From Croceivirga sp. (GTDB lineage: Bacteria > Bacteroidota > Bacteroidia > Flavobacteriales > Flavobacteriaceae), in the NCBI GenBank assembly GCA_028281025.1, contig JANQKR010000031.1, positions 159,486 to 223,485 of the forward strand: 64,000 nt of DNA, read 5' to 3'. A program made the translations under genes and the position numbers. A model generated the notes under the pieces. It ran no database searches. It was not told the origin of the DNA and saw nothing but the letters and a program-made list of their open reading frames with translations. This document shows, piece by piece, positions 44,045 to 53,600 of the stretch; position 1 is the stretch's first letter, and each line of letters begins with the position of its first letter.

Positions 44045-44126
44045 TGCAATGAATTTTTAAACCCCTGTTCCGCCCATAATCACAATTTTTTACGGTTGAT
44101 GTCGAATAGGTTGTTCATTTACTACA

Positions 44127-45767
44127 TCATAAGGATATGCCCCGTTTCCAAGGTATAAAATCGTCCTGATTTAGTAATTGGGCCTTAGTTTTCATTTTTC
44201 CACTGGCCACTGCTATGATATGTTCCATCAAGGCTTCCCCCATTTGCCCAATGGATTTGTTTCCAGTAATGATTCCCCCGGCATCCACATCAACGATGTC
44301 GGGCATACGTTTGGCCAAATCGGTATTTGAAGAGATTTTGATGACCGGTGCAATGGGGTTTCCCGTTGGAGTACCCAATCCTGTGGTGAACAAGATGATA
44401 TTGGCCCCGGAACCTGCCAGGGCCGTGGTACTTTCCACATCATTGCCAGGAGTACACAAAAGGTTAAGCCCTGGATTTTTAACGTATTCTGCATAGTCCA
44501 GAACGTCGGTGATGGGAGAGGTGCCCCCTTTTTTTGCCGCCCCGGCACTTTTCATGGCATCGGTAATGAGACCGTCCTTGATGTTTCCTGGACTGGGATT
44601 CATATCAAATCCTGAACCTACGGCTTCAGCCAGGGTTGAATAGGTCCTCATAAGATGGGTGAACTTTTTGGCAATGTCATCTTGAGTACAACGATCGATC
44701 AACTGTTGTTCCACCCCACAGAGTTCGGGAAATTCGGCTAAAATGGTTTTTCCGCCAAGGGCCACCAAAACATCCGAGACATGGCCTACTGCAGGATTTG
44801 CTGAAATCCCCGAAAAACCATCCGATCCCCCACATTCCAAACCTACGGTGAGCTTATCCAATGTTGCGGGCTGCCTTTTTAGGTTGTTGGCAACAACCAA
44901 CCCTTGAAAGGTTTGCGCTATGGCCTTGGTCAATAAATCCTCTTCTTTCCCTTCTTGCTGTTGTTCAAAAATATAGAGTGGTTTGTTAAAATGGGGATGG
45001 AACCGCCGTAACCTTTCCTCTAAAATGGAAATCTGGGCATTCTGGCACCCCAAGCTTAAAATGGTTCCTCCTGCCACATTGGGGTTATTAAGGTAACCTG
45101 CGATGAGTGCACACAGCATTTCGGCATCCTGTCGTGTTCCGCCACATCCTCCCTGGTGGGTAAGGAACTTGATGCCATCCAAATTGTCAAAAATAGGTGA
45201 TACTGTAAGCTCTTCTTCCAATAGGTAGGGCTTTTCCATGGAATGGGCTTGCTCTCGGAAATTGGAAACCAACTGACGCACATAGTGTTTGTATTTATTG
45301 GGACGTACAAACCCCAATTCTTCCAGGAAGGCATCCTTCATGACCGAAACATTTCGGTTCTCACAAAAGACCAGGGGAATCACCACCCAATAATTGCCCG
45401 TGCCCACTTGTCCATCGGAACGATGATAGCCATCAAATGTTCGACTTTTGAACTTAGAGACATCGGGTTTGCTCCAGGACAGGTTTGGGATTCGTTTTCC
45501 AAAATCCTCGGTTTGGTGGGCCACATTGTCCACTGTGAGTGCTTCTCCGGGAGAAATGGGTTCACATGCCTTTCCCACCATACCACCATACATAAAGATG
45601 GTATCGCCCACGTTAAGATGTTGTGCCGAAAACTTATGCTTGGCCCTAATGGGTTCCTTTAACGAAAAAACAGTGCCGTTGGAACGGATTTCGGATTGCG
45701 CCTTCAAGTCACGTAAGGCCACCAAAACATTGTCTTTGGGATGAATTTTAAGGAAATTATGTTGCAT
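44127..45767 (-). CDS. uxaA: Altronate dehydratase
   Basis: 546 residues, full-length form with an N-terminal SAF domain (about 1-100: HPKDNVLVALRDL, RAKHKFSAQHLNVGDTI) and a C-terminal UxaA/GarD-type domain (GGCGGTRQDAEMLC, LGCQNAQISILEE, GLECGGSDGFSG, STTALAGSGANIILF, TGNPIAPVIKISSN). Iron-dependent dehydration of D-altronate to 2-keto-3-deoxygluconate in the cytosol. Transcribed leftward, away from the divergent operator at 45788-45807. Its neighbours on the other strand (kdgK, eda) perform the next two steps. Confidence 0.95.
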   Translation of the reverse strand: MQHNFLKIHPKDNVLVALRDLKAQSEIRSNGTVFSLKEPIRAKHKFSAQHLNVGDTIFMYGGMVGKACEPISPGEALTVDNVAHQTEDFGKRIPNLSWSKPDVSKFKSRTFDGYHRSDGQVGTGNYWVVIPLVFCENRNVSVMKDAFLEELGFVRPNKYKHYVRQLVSNFREQAHSMEKPYLLEEELTVSPIFDNLDGIKFLTHQGGCGGTRQDAEMLCALIAGYLNNPNVAGGTILSLGCQNAQISILEERLRRFHPHFNKPLYIFEQQQEGKEEDLLTKAIAQTFQGLVVANNLKRQPATLDKLTVGLECGGSDGFSGISANPAVGHVSDVLVALGGKTILAEFPELCGVEQQLIDRCTQDDIAKKFTHLMRTYSTLAEAVGSGFDMNPSPGNIKDGLITDAMKSAGAAKKGGTSPITDVLDYAEYVKNPGLNLLCTPGNDVESTTALAGSGANIILFTTGLGTPTGNPIAPVIKISSNTDLAKRMPDIVDVDAGGIITGNKSIGQMGEALMEHIIAVASGKMKTKAQLLNQDDFIPWKRGISL

Positions 45768-45787
45768 TTAAAATTAATTCACTAATA

Positions 45788-45833
45788 TTGTGCAATCGAT
45801 TGCACAAAGTAAATAAAAATTTTGTACTTTTTG
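45788..45833. promoter_or_regulatory. LacI operator between uxaA and kdgK, with the kdgK promoter
   Basis: TTGTGCAATCGATTGCACAA (45788-45807) is a perfect 20-bp palindrome, the best copy of the operator in this window. Rightward, its internal TTG (45800-45802) is followed after about 22 nt by TACTTTTTG (45825-45833). On the other strand a TTG in the palindrome lies near the uxaA start at 45767. A single repressor site could thus control both directions. Confidence 0.7.
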
Positions 45834-45906
45834 TGTAATCACAAGAAAATATCCGGTTTCTTGAATTCCTGTAACCAATGAACAACCTATAACATTCCAT
45901 ACAATA

Positions 45907-46944
45907 ATGAAAAAAGTCGTCACCTTTGGTGAAATCATGTTACGTTTGGCCCCTCCCGGTTTTTTGCGATTCTCCCAAACCCATTCCTTTGAGGCCATCT
46001 ATGGAGGGGGCGAATCCAATGTTGCCGTTTCTTTGGCCAATTATGGTATTCCCGTTGATTTTGTAACCCGTCTGCCCAATAACGACCTTGGAAAATGTGC
46101 CTTAATGGAACTCAGAAAACGTGGGGTCAATGTGGACCATATCGTTTGGGGCGGGGACCGTTTGGGCATTTATTTTTTGGAGACCGGTGCTGTGGCCCGT
46201 GGCAGCAAAGTGGTGTATGATCGTGCACATTCTGCCATGTCACAGATTGAAAAGGGCATGGTGGATTGGGAATCCATTTTCAAGGATGCAGCATGGTTCC
46301 ATTGGACCGGCATTACCCCGGCCATTTCCCAGGGTGCTGCCGATGCCTGTTTAGAAGCGTGTGAAGTGGCCAGCAGTATGGGAATTACCATTTCTACAGA
46401 TTTAAACTATCGAAAAAAACTATGGAACTATGGGGTGGAACCCGAGAAAATCATGACGCCCCTCGTGGAATATTGTGATATTATCCTTGGTAATGAGGAA
46501 GATGCCGAAAAACATTTTGGTATCCATCCAACCGGAGTGGATGTGACCCAGGGACATTCCGTGAGTACCAAAGCCTTTGAATCGGTCTGCCAACAAATGA
46601 TGGACAAATTCAAGAAGGCCAAAAAGGTGATCACTACCTTACGGGGGTCAATCAGTGCTTCACACAATACTTGGGCGGGAGTGCTCTATGATGGTAAAAC
46701 GCTTTTTGAGTCGGATACCTATCAGATTACCCATATCGTAGATCGTGTTGGCGGCGGGGATTCCTTTATGGGCGGATTGATTTATGGGCTACTTACCTAT
46801 AGTGGGGATGACCAAAAAGCCTTGGATTTTGCTGTGGCCGCGTCTTGTCTTAAACACACTATAAAGGGAGATGCCAATCAGGTAACCGTTGATGAGGTTG
46901 AAAAATTAATGGGCGGTGACGCCTCTGGAAGGGTATCACGATGA
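45907..46944 (+). CDS. kdgK: 2-dehydro-3-deoxygluconate kinase (KDG kinase)
   Basis: 345 residues, PfkB sugar-kinase family. N-terminal VTFGEIMLRLAPPGFLRF and GGGESNVAVSLANYG (substrate site), then DRVGGGDSFMGGLIYGLL with the catalytic Asp near residue 284. Phosphorylates KDG with ATP to KDPG. Its stop overlaps the eda start by 4 bp. First gene of a rightward kdgK-eda-dctPQM operon controlled by the palindrome upstream. Confidence 0.94.
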   Translation: MKKVVTFGEIMLRLAPPGFLRFSQTHSFEAIYGGGESNVAVSLANYGIPVDFVTRLPNNDLGKCALMELRKRGVNVDHIVWGGDRLGIYFLETGAVARGSKVVYDRAHSAMSQIEKGMVDWESIFKDAAWFHWTGITPAISQGAADACLEACEVASSMGITISTDLNYRKKLWNYGVEPEKIMTPLVEYCDIILGNEEDAEKHFGIHPTGVDVTQGHSVSTKAFESVCQQMMDKFKKAKKVITTLRGSISASHNTWAGVLYDGKTLFESDTYQITHIVDRVGGGDSFMGGLIYGLLTYSGDDQKALDFAVAASCLKHTIKGDANQVTVDEVEKLMGGDASGRVSR

Positions 46945-47621
46945 AAGGGACCACAGATGGGAAAATGACCGTAGAAGTCCTATTGGACCAGATGCAAAGA
47001 ACGGGGTTGGTACCCGTTTTTAATCACAGTGATAGCGAAGTGGCCAAAAATGTATTGGATGCCAGTTATAGGGGAGGGGTTCGTGTATTTGAATTTACCA
47101 ATCGTGGTGAAAATGCCCTGGAGGTGTTTGGCCTACTGGCTGAGCATGCCAAACGATATGATGACCTCAGTTTAGGTATCGGAACCATTTTTAATGCAAA
47201 GGACGCTGAAAAGTTTCTGGAGAAAGGGGCAAAGTTTGTGGTATCGCCTGCCCTGATTCCTGAAATTGCCCATTTTGCCGACCAGAACGGTGTATTCTGG
47301 GTTCCCGGTTGCGGTACGGTTACGGAAATCCATCAGGCCCTACAATTGGGCGCGGCTCTCATCAAGATTTTTCCGGGAAATGTGTTGGGCCCCGGTTTTG
47401 TGAAATCGGTCAAAGCGGTCTTTCCCCATATCCCCATAATGCCCACGGGAGGGGTAAAACCCACCCAGGAAAATCTGGAAGCCTGGTTCAATGCCGGAGT
47501 GCATTGTGTGGGTATGGGCAGTCAGTTGTTCAATAAGGAATCCTTAGTTGGGAAAGACTTTGGGGCCATAGCCAGCTCCGTTTCCGAAGCTTTGGATCGA
47601 ATCAAAAAAATTAGGGAATAG
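46941..47621 (+). CDS. eda: KDPG/KHG aldolase
   Basis: 226 residues, class I aldolase. Motifs: EFTNRGENALEVF near residue 50 (catalytic Glu), LGIGTIFNAKDAEKFL, VSPALIPEIAHFA, Schiff-base lysine in ALIKIFPGN near residue 142, and PTGGVKPTQENLEAWF. Cleaves KDPG into pyruvate and glyceraldehyde-3-phosphate. Coupled to kdgK by ATGA overlap and followed directly by the TRAP transporter genes. Confidence 0.95.
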   Translation: MKGTTDGKMTVEVLLDQMQRTGLVPVFNHSDSEVAKNVLDASYRGGVRVFEFTNRGENALEVFGLLAEHAKRYDDLSLGIGTIFNAKDAEKFLEKGAKFVVSPALIPEIAHFADQNGVFWVPGCGTVTEIHQALQLGAALIKIFPGNVLGPGFVKSVKAVFPHIPIMPTGGVKPTQENLEAWFNAGVHCVGMGSQLFNKESLVGKDFGAIASSVSEALDRIKKIRE

Positions 47622-47622
47622 C

Positions 47623-48597
47623 TTGAAGACCAAGTGGATATTAGGGTTTTTTTGTGCGGTGACGATTCTTGCCTGTAAATCTCCCGAGAGCACAAAAATC
47701 TTGCGTTTGGCCCATGGATTGGATGCCAATCATCCAGTACATCAAGCCATGGTAAACTTGGGCGAACACCTGGACACGCTTTCTAAAGGAAGGCTTACGG
47801 TAAAAATCTACCCCAGTGGACAATTGGGAGCGGAAAGGGAATGTTTGGAACTGTTGCAAATTGGAAGTTTGGACATTACCAAAGTTTCCGGGGCCGTATT
47901 GGAGAATTTTGTTTTTGAGTACAAAGTTTTGAGTGTTCCCTACCTTTTTAGGGATAAAGCCCATTCCCATAAGGTTTACGATAGTCCAGTTGGGCGTCAA
48001 TTTTTGATGAAGGGGAGCGACTATCGGCTACGTGGACTCTGCTTTTATGATGCCGGAAGCCGCAGTTTTTATACCAAGGACAGACCCATTGAGACTCCTG
48101 AAGACTTGGAAGGGATGAAAATTAGGGTGCAGAAAAGTAATATGGCGGTGAGCATGGTGCAGCAGTTGGGAGGCGCACCCACACCCATTTCCTGGGGAGA
48201 ACTGTATACGGCATTGCAACAAGGCGTTGTTGATGGAGCGGAAAACAACCTTCCCAGTTTCCATACCTCAAAACACTATGAGGTCTGTAAATTCTATAGT
48301 TTTGACGAACACACTGCGGTACCCGATGTGCTATTGATCGGCACTGAAACATGGAATCGGTTGAACGACCAAGAGAAGGAATGGTTACAAAAGGCTGCCG
48401 ATGCCTCTGCGGTATACCAACGGGAAGTATGGGCCAGGGCGGAGGAAGAGGCCTTAAGGGTCATAAAAGCGGCCAATGTGCAGGTGAACTATCCCGATAA
48501 ATCACTTTTTGCGCAAAAGACAAAGGCCTTTGACGAACTCTTTGAACCAAATTCCGAAGCATTTCAATTAATGCAATCGATAAAAGCGATACACTAA
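47623..48597 (+). CDS. dctP: TRAP transporter solute-binding protein
   Basis: 324 residues starting at TTG (47623), two nt after the eda stop. Begins MKTKWILGFFCAVTILAC with a lipobox, so the binding protein is membrane-anchored. DctP family: RLAHGLDANHPVHQAM, LSKGRLTVKIYPSGQLG, IRVQKSNMAVSMVQQLG, PISWGELYTALQQGVVDGAE. The binding-pocket Arg lies in KIRVQKSN. Delivers uronate monomers from the periplasm to DctQM. Neighbouring uxa/kdg genes imply galacturonate or glucuronate as substrate. Confidence 0.93.
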   Translation: MKTKWILGFFCAVTILACKSPESTKILRLAHGLDANHPVHQAMVNLGEHLDTLSKGRLTVKIYPSGQLGAERECLELLQIGSLDITKVSGAVLENFVFEYKVLSVPYLFRDKAHSHKVYDSPVGRQFLMKGSDYRLRGLCFYDAGSRSFYTKDRPIETPEDLEGMKIRVQKSNMAVSMVQQLGGAPTPISWGELYTALQQGVVDGAENNLPSFHTSKHYEVCKFYSFDEHTAVPDVLLIGTETWNRLNDQEKEWLQKAADASAVYQREVWARAEEEALRVIKAANVQVNYPDKSLFAQKTKAFDELFEPNSEAFQLMQSIKAIH

Positions 48598-49082
48598 TGC
48601 GAAATTGGATAAATACCCTTTTGGAAAAACTGTTGTTGGTCATTATGACCGTTATGTTGATTTCCGTCATTTGGCAGGTGGTCTCCAGATACCTTCTGGG
48701 CAGCCCCAGTACATTGACCGATGAAATTGCCAGCTTTTCCCTGATTTGGTTGGGATTGTACGGTGCTGCCTATGCCACCGGAAAGGAGCTTCATTTGGCC
48801 ATAGATCTTGTTCCTGCATCCACTATTGAAAAGGCGCCCATTTTTTTTTCGGGACTGGTGGCTTTCGCCATTGTATTGTTTGCCGTATGTGTGATGGTCG
48901 TTGGTGGGATAAATCTGTGCTATCTTACGTTTCTTCTAGCCCAAAAATCGGCCGCCCTTGAAATTCCCTTGGGATGGATCTACAGTGCGGTTCCCATTTC
49001 GGGTATGTTGATCACGTATTTTAGTTTGGATATCTTTTTTGAAAGACGTAACCAGTTAAAACAAGCCAATGGATTACACTGA
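48597..49082 (+). CDS. dctQ: TRAP transporter small permease
   Basis: 161 residues, four transmembrane helices (LLLVIMTVMLISVIWQVV, ASFSLIWLGLYGAAYATG, LVAFAIVLFAVCVMVVGG, and one C-terminal helix). Conserved LTDEIASFSLIWL motif. It links the binding protein to the large permease in sodium-driven uptake. The start ATG overlaps the dctP stop by one base. Confidence 0.93.
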   Translation: MRNWINTLLEKLLLVIMTVMLISVIWQVVSRYLLGSPSTLTDEIASFSLIWLGLYGAAYATGKELHLAIDLVPASTIEKAPIFFSGLVAFAIVLFAVCVMVVGGINLCYLTFLLAQKSAALEIPLGWIYSAVPISGMLITYFSLDIFFERRNQLKQANGLH

Positions 49083-50364
49083 AGCGCTACTATTGGTAAT
49101 AAGTTTTGTAATTCTGTTGGCCATTCGGGTACCCATCGCGTATAGCATAGGGTTGTCCGCACTTTTTACCCTGGTGGTCTCAATGCCCACATTGCCTGCT
49201 GTGACCACATTGGCACAGCGTATGGCCACCTCATTGGATAGTTTTGCACTTTTGGCCATTCCCTTTTTCATTTTGGCGGGTCAGATCATGAACCGAGGTG
49301 GTATTGCCAGACGTCTTATTGATTTTGCCAAGGCCATTGTAGGTCCATTACCAGGGGGGTTGGCCTTTGTGAACATCATTGCCTGTATGTTGTTTGGGGC
49401 CATTTCGGGCTCGGCGGTTGCAGCGGCCTCGGCCATTGGAGGTTTTATGAATCCCATGATGGAAAAGGAAGGTTATGACAAATCGTTTAGTGCCGCCGTA
49501 AATATTACCAGTGCCACAACGGGACTTATCATTCCCCCCAGTAACATTTTGATCATTTATTCCCTGGCCAGTGGCGGAGTGAGCATAGCCGCATTGTTCC
49601 TGGCGGGATATGTTCCCGGAATTTTGATCGGTATTGCCTTGATGCTGGTTGCTGGGGTGTACGCTTTTATCAAAAAATATCCCACGGAAAAAGCTGTGGG
49701 CATCACTATTTTTCTGAAACGGTTTTTGGATGCCCTGCCCAGTCTGTTACTGCTCGTGGTGGTCATTGGGGGTATTGTTGCCGGAATTTTTACGGCGACC
49801 GAAGCTTCGGCCGTAGCCGTTGTTTACACCTTTGTACTGGCCTTTGCCTACAAGGAAATCACGGTAAGGGACGTGCCCTCCATTTTGTTGGAGACTACCA
49901 AGACCACGGCCATTGTCATGTTGTTGATTGCCACTTCCGTGGCCATGAGTTGGGTCATGAGCTACGAAAGTATTCCACAGGAAATAAGTGCGGGACTCCT
50001 TGGTATCAGTGATAACCCTATTGTCATTTTGATCATTATCAACCTGATCTTACTGTTCGTAGGTATTTTCATGGACATGACCCCCGCCGTACTCATATTT
50101 ACCCCTATCTTTTTACCTATTGTGACCCAAATGGGCATTGACCCCATCCACTTTGGAATCATCATGATCCTAAACCTTTGTATTGGCCTTTGTACGCCAC
50201 CGGTAGGGTCGGTGCTTTTTGTGGGCTGTGGCGTGGCCAATCTTAAAATCCAACAGGTAATTAGGCCATTATTGCCCCTATTTCTTATTATGTTGGTGGT
50301 ATTGGTATTGATTACCTATATCCCCAGTTTAAGTCTTTGGATTCCCGAATTATTCGGGTTTTGA
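49069..50364 (+). CDS. dctM: TRAP transporter large permease
   Basis: 431 residues with about twelve hydrophobic helices. Family strings: RVPIAYSIGLSALFTL, LLAIPFFILAGQIMNRGG, LPGGLAFVNIIACMLFGAISG, TTGLIIPPSN, FVGIFMDMTPAVLIFTPIF, HFGIIMILNLCIGLCTPPVG. It overlaps dctQ by 14 bp. It is the ion-coupled channel subunit. Last gene of the uronate operon. Confidence 0.95.
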   Translation: MDYTEALLLVISFVILLAIRVPIAYSIGLSALFTLVVSMPTLPAVTTLAQRMATSLDSFALLAIPFFILAGQIMNRGGIARRLIDFAKAIVGPLPGGLAFVNIIACMLFGAISGSAVAAASAIGGFMNPMMEKEGYDKSFSAAVNITSATTGLIIPPSNILIIYSLASGGVSIAALFLAGYVPGILIGIALMLVAGVYAFIKKYPTEKAVGITIFLKRFLDALPSLLLLVVVIGGIVAGIFTATEASAVAVVYTFVLAFAYKEITVRDVPSILLETTKTTAIVMLLIATSVAMSWVMSYESIPQEISAGLLGISDNPIVILIIINLILLFVGIFMDMTPAVLIFTPIFLPIVTQMGIDPIHFGIIMILNLCIGLCTPPVGSVLFVGCGVANLKIQQVIRPLLPLFLIMLVVLVLITYIPSLSLWIPELFGF

Positions 50365-50679
50365 GCTTTTATGGCAGGGGAGTGGGCATTGAACTCAGGA
50401 CGAACCCATTTTTTATAAGACAGGTTTCTGAAGTAATACCCTATTTTTTCTAAGGTTTTTTCGCAATGGAATATGCTGGTTTTTTAGTAGTTTCCTATGC
50501 TGCCCCTACGAATGGATTTCAATCAATAATTGGATTGTGAAAACCAAGGCTTTTCCTGCTTTTGTTCCTTTACAGTGGGCTCATCCCTACGATTGAAAAA
50601 AAGAAAAACCCTCCATCAGTTGTCAAGAGCTCGCTGAGTAAAAAAGAAAAACCACTTTTTGTAAAATAAACCGATAGCC
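50365..50679. other. Intergenic region without recognised gene
   Basis: 315 bp between dctM and the patatin gene. Only short frames (for example MEYAGFLVVSYAA at 50466, 24 codons). No convincing hairpin-T-run terminator. A promoter for the patatin gene is expected here, but I see no clear TAnnTTTG; only TTTTGTAAAATAA at about 50656. Confidence 0.5.
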
Positions 50680-53600
50680 ATGCCAATTTTTAATTCCCTA
50701 ATGAACTCAGTAAAAGCCAAGTTGGATACCATTGGATACTACACCTATGATTTTTACATTTTTGTTTTTCTATCAATTTTGATGTTACTGATATCCGGGG
50801 TTTTCAATATTCCGGGCATTGCCGAACATCCTCAGTTTGAGCCTTATTTGAATAGTGCATTGATTGCCGATATCCTAAAAAAAGATGAGGGGCTTTCCTA
50901 TGCATACCACTTGTTTTTCATCGTTGATTTCTTTTGGGCATTTTATCTGTTGCTGGTTTTGGCAAAATATATGTACAGGAGATATCGGGAGAACGGTTTA
51001 AGCTATCCAAAGGAACTGATCATCATATTCTTAACGTTTGCCTTGCTTGCATTCGCCTTTGACTGTGCGGAAAACATCATATATCTGATGGAAAAGTCCT
51101 TTATCACATGGATCGTTACTGCAAAGAAGTTATTTTATGGTTTGGTATTTGTAATTGCCTTACTCAGTTTTATTGACCAATGCGTGAATAGGAAAAAGTA
51201 CCTTTCCCTACTAAAAAAGTTTTTGAAATCTGCCTTTTATAGCTTGTTGGTGCTATTGGTCATTGGTGTGTTGTTACCAACGGCCACACAAGTAAACTCC
51301 ATTGTTGTGGATTTATATCTGGTTCCCTTTAATCTCTTGCTGCTATTGACCTTTGCCCCGTTCTTTGCGATAGTTGTAGCGCATTATCCCAGTTATTTTA
51401 ATCAAGAAAAGGGGTTTAGGACTTGGTATATGGCCAAATATCGCATTGCTAACCTTATCGGAATTGTCTATTACCGAAACCATACCGATCGGACAAATTC
51501 GGATTCCACATCCGTTATTTCAAAAATCAATTTTTTGCTCCGCATTCTCGGTATATGTTTTTATATATCCCTGTTCTACATGGTTTCTTATACATCGCAG
51601 GTCAATTTTGATTGGAATCTGAAAATGGGTCCACTTTCACTATGCCTTTTGATTGTCTCCATTTTTTTGCTGCACTTCCTAAAGGAGGTGAAACAGTATT
51701 GGTACCAAATGAATTACGAATTCCTAAAAGAAAAAGTCGTAGATCTATACGATGGGGATTATAGCCCCAATCTTGCCGTATCCAGCTTGTCCAAACGTTC
51801 CTGGTTTAAAAAATTGTTCCGGGGATGTGAAGCAAAGAATACGGTTAAGGAAGATGATCGTGATTCCACTTCAGATTCCAAACCTGACCCCAGTTCCAAA
51901 CCAAGTGATTTTTGTAGTGAACGGTACAACTGTCTCAAGACGATCAATATACCGGTCAAAGTGTATCTTGTATTGTTTCTGTTTACCATAGCCTCCCACT
52001 TCTTGTTGGGTTATATTTTACTGTTTTGTGAAAACTTACAATACTGGGAATGGACTGTTCGCTTGAGTCTTTTGTGTATAGTGGGGCAACTCTTCACCTA
52101 CATTTTTTATCGATCGTTTCGGTCGGTACTTCGAATAGTGTTGTTCAATGAATACTCCTCCTCTATTATCAATTCCTTTCTCAAGGGACCAGAGCAAAAA
52201 TTGAATGATGGAACCAAAGATGCAGAAGGGGAATTAATGGTTCAGGAACTGGACTGTGAGGAAAAGGATAAAAACAATTACTATTGTAAAAGGCTGGCCG
52301 TAATCAAATGTTTTAAAACATATAATTTGGCCGCCAACTCCCGCCTTCTCAGATTTTTTGCCGGTTTAAGATTTGGTGCCTTTAGCAATAATATCACCTT
52401 CTTACAGATCAATGCCTTTTATGGGATTATAAACTTCATATTCCTCCTAATCATAAATTTTGATAGTTCGTTGGCACTTTCCTTCAGTACCATCATTATC
52501 ATCCTGGCCGTTTTGTTTTTTGTTTATGGGGTTCTGGTTGTTTTCAACAAGAACTGGATATACCATAATTATCGAAAAAATGTAGCTGCCACTACAATCG
52601 AAAGTTCTGTGACATCCAAAAGCGACCAGAAAAGATTCAGGACATTTCAATACTTAAGTACCTCAGTATTTATCCTGTTATTGGCACTCTACGGAATTAC
52701 CAAAAGTGCTGGGAACGATCTCTTTACCCTTCAACCGGTAAAACGGGACCTGGACAATGAACTGGTGTTTGCGGATTTTATGGAGAACTTGGATTCACTT
52801 GAAACCCGTTACTATATTGGATGCTATGGAGGGGGGATGAAGTCAAATGCCTGGACCATGACCGTTTTAAACGAACTGTCCAGTAATGATGAACGGTTTT
52901 TTGAAAAGACCGTTGGTATTTCAGGAGTTTCAGGGGGAACCATGGGGATGGTCAATTTCTTCTCCATTTGGGACAAGTACCCCAATGCAGACCAAAAAAC
53001 GGCAAGACAACGCCTTATCGACTCCGTGGCTACGGAGAACATTCTATCCATGGATATGACCCATGCCCTGGGAAGGGATTTGCTTACCTATCTTTTTTGT
53101 CCGGCAGATGCAAGCGGTACCGATAGATCGAACAAGGTAATGGAGCATTATGCCCGCTTGACGAAGGATGGTTATAAGTGCGATTCCAACAGGACAAATT
53201 TCAGATCGTATTGGAAATATTTCTATGATTCCTCCAACTCCAATTTTCCCATATTCATTGCCAATACCACCAATATCAAGGGAAATCAGGGAATGGCGGC
53301 CAGTATTGGATTCGATACAACGAACACAATGTTTAGAAGGGAATTTTATAAAGGTGCGGATGACATTCTGGAAATTACCAGAAATGATTTATGTGGGAAT
53401 ACGGATAAATATACCCTGGATTATTATAAAGCCTCCTCGACTTCGAATAGATTTCCCTTATTGAGTCCTGCCGCAAAAATTGAAACCAAAGGGCACTATA
53501 ACGATGGTGGGATTTTTGAAAATTCGGGCTTGTATTCCGTCTATAAACTATTTCAGACCGTCAATAGATGTGAGGGAATAGCCGATTTGGCCCATCTTAA

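Noticed and set aside
48572..48581. TGCAATCGAT half of the LacI operator
   Set aside because: Lies inside the 3' end of dctP, only half the palindrome matches, and no promoter is near; likely chance.
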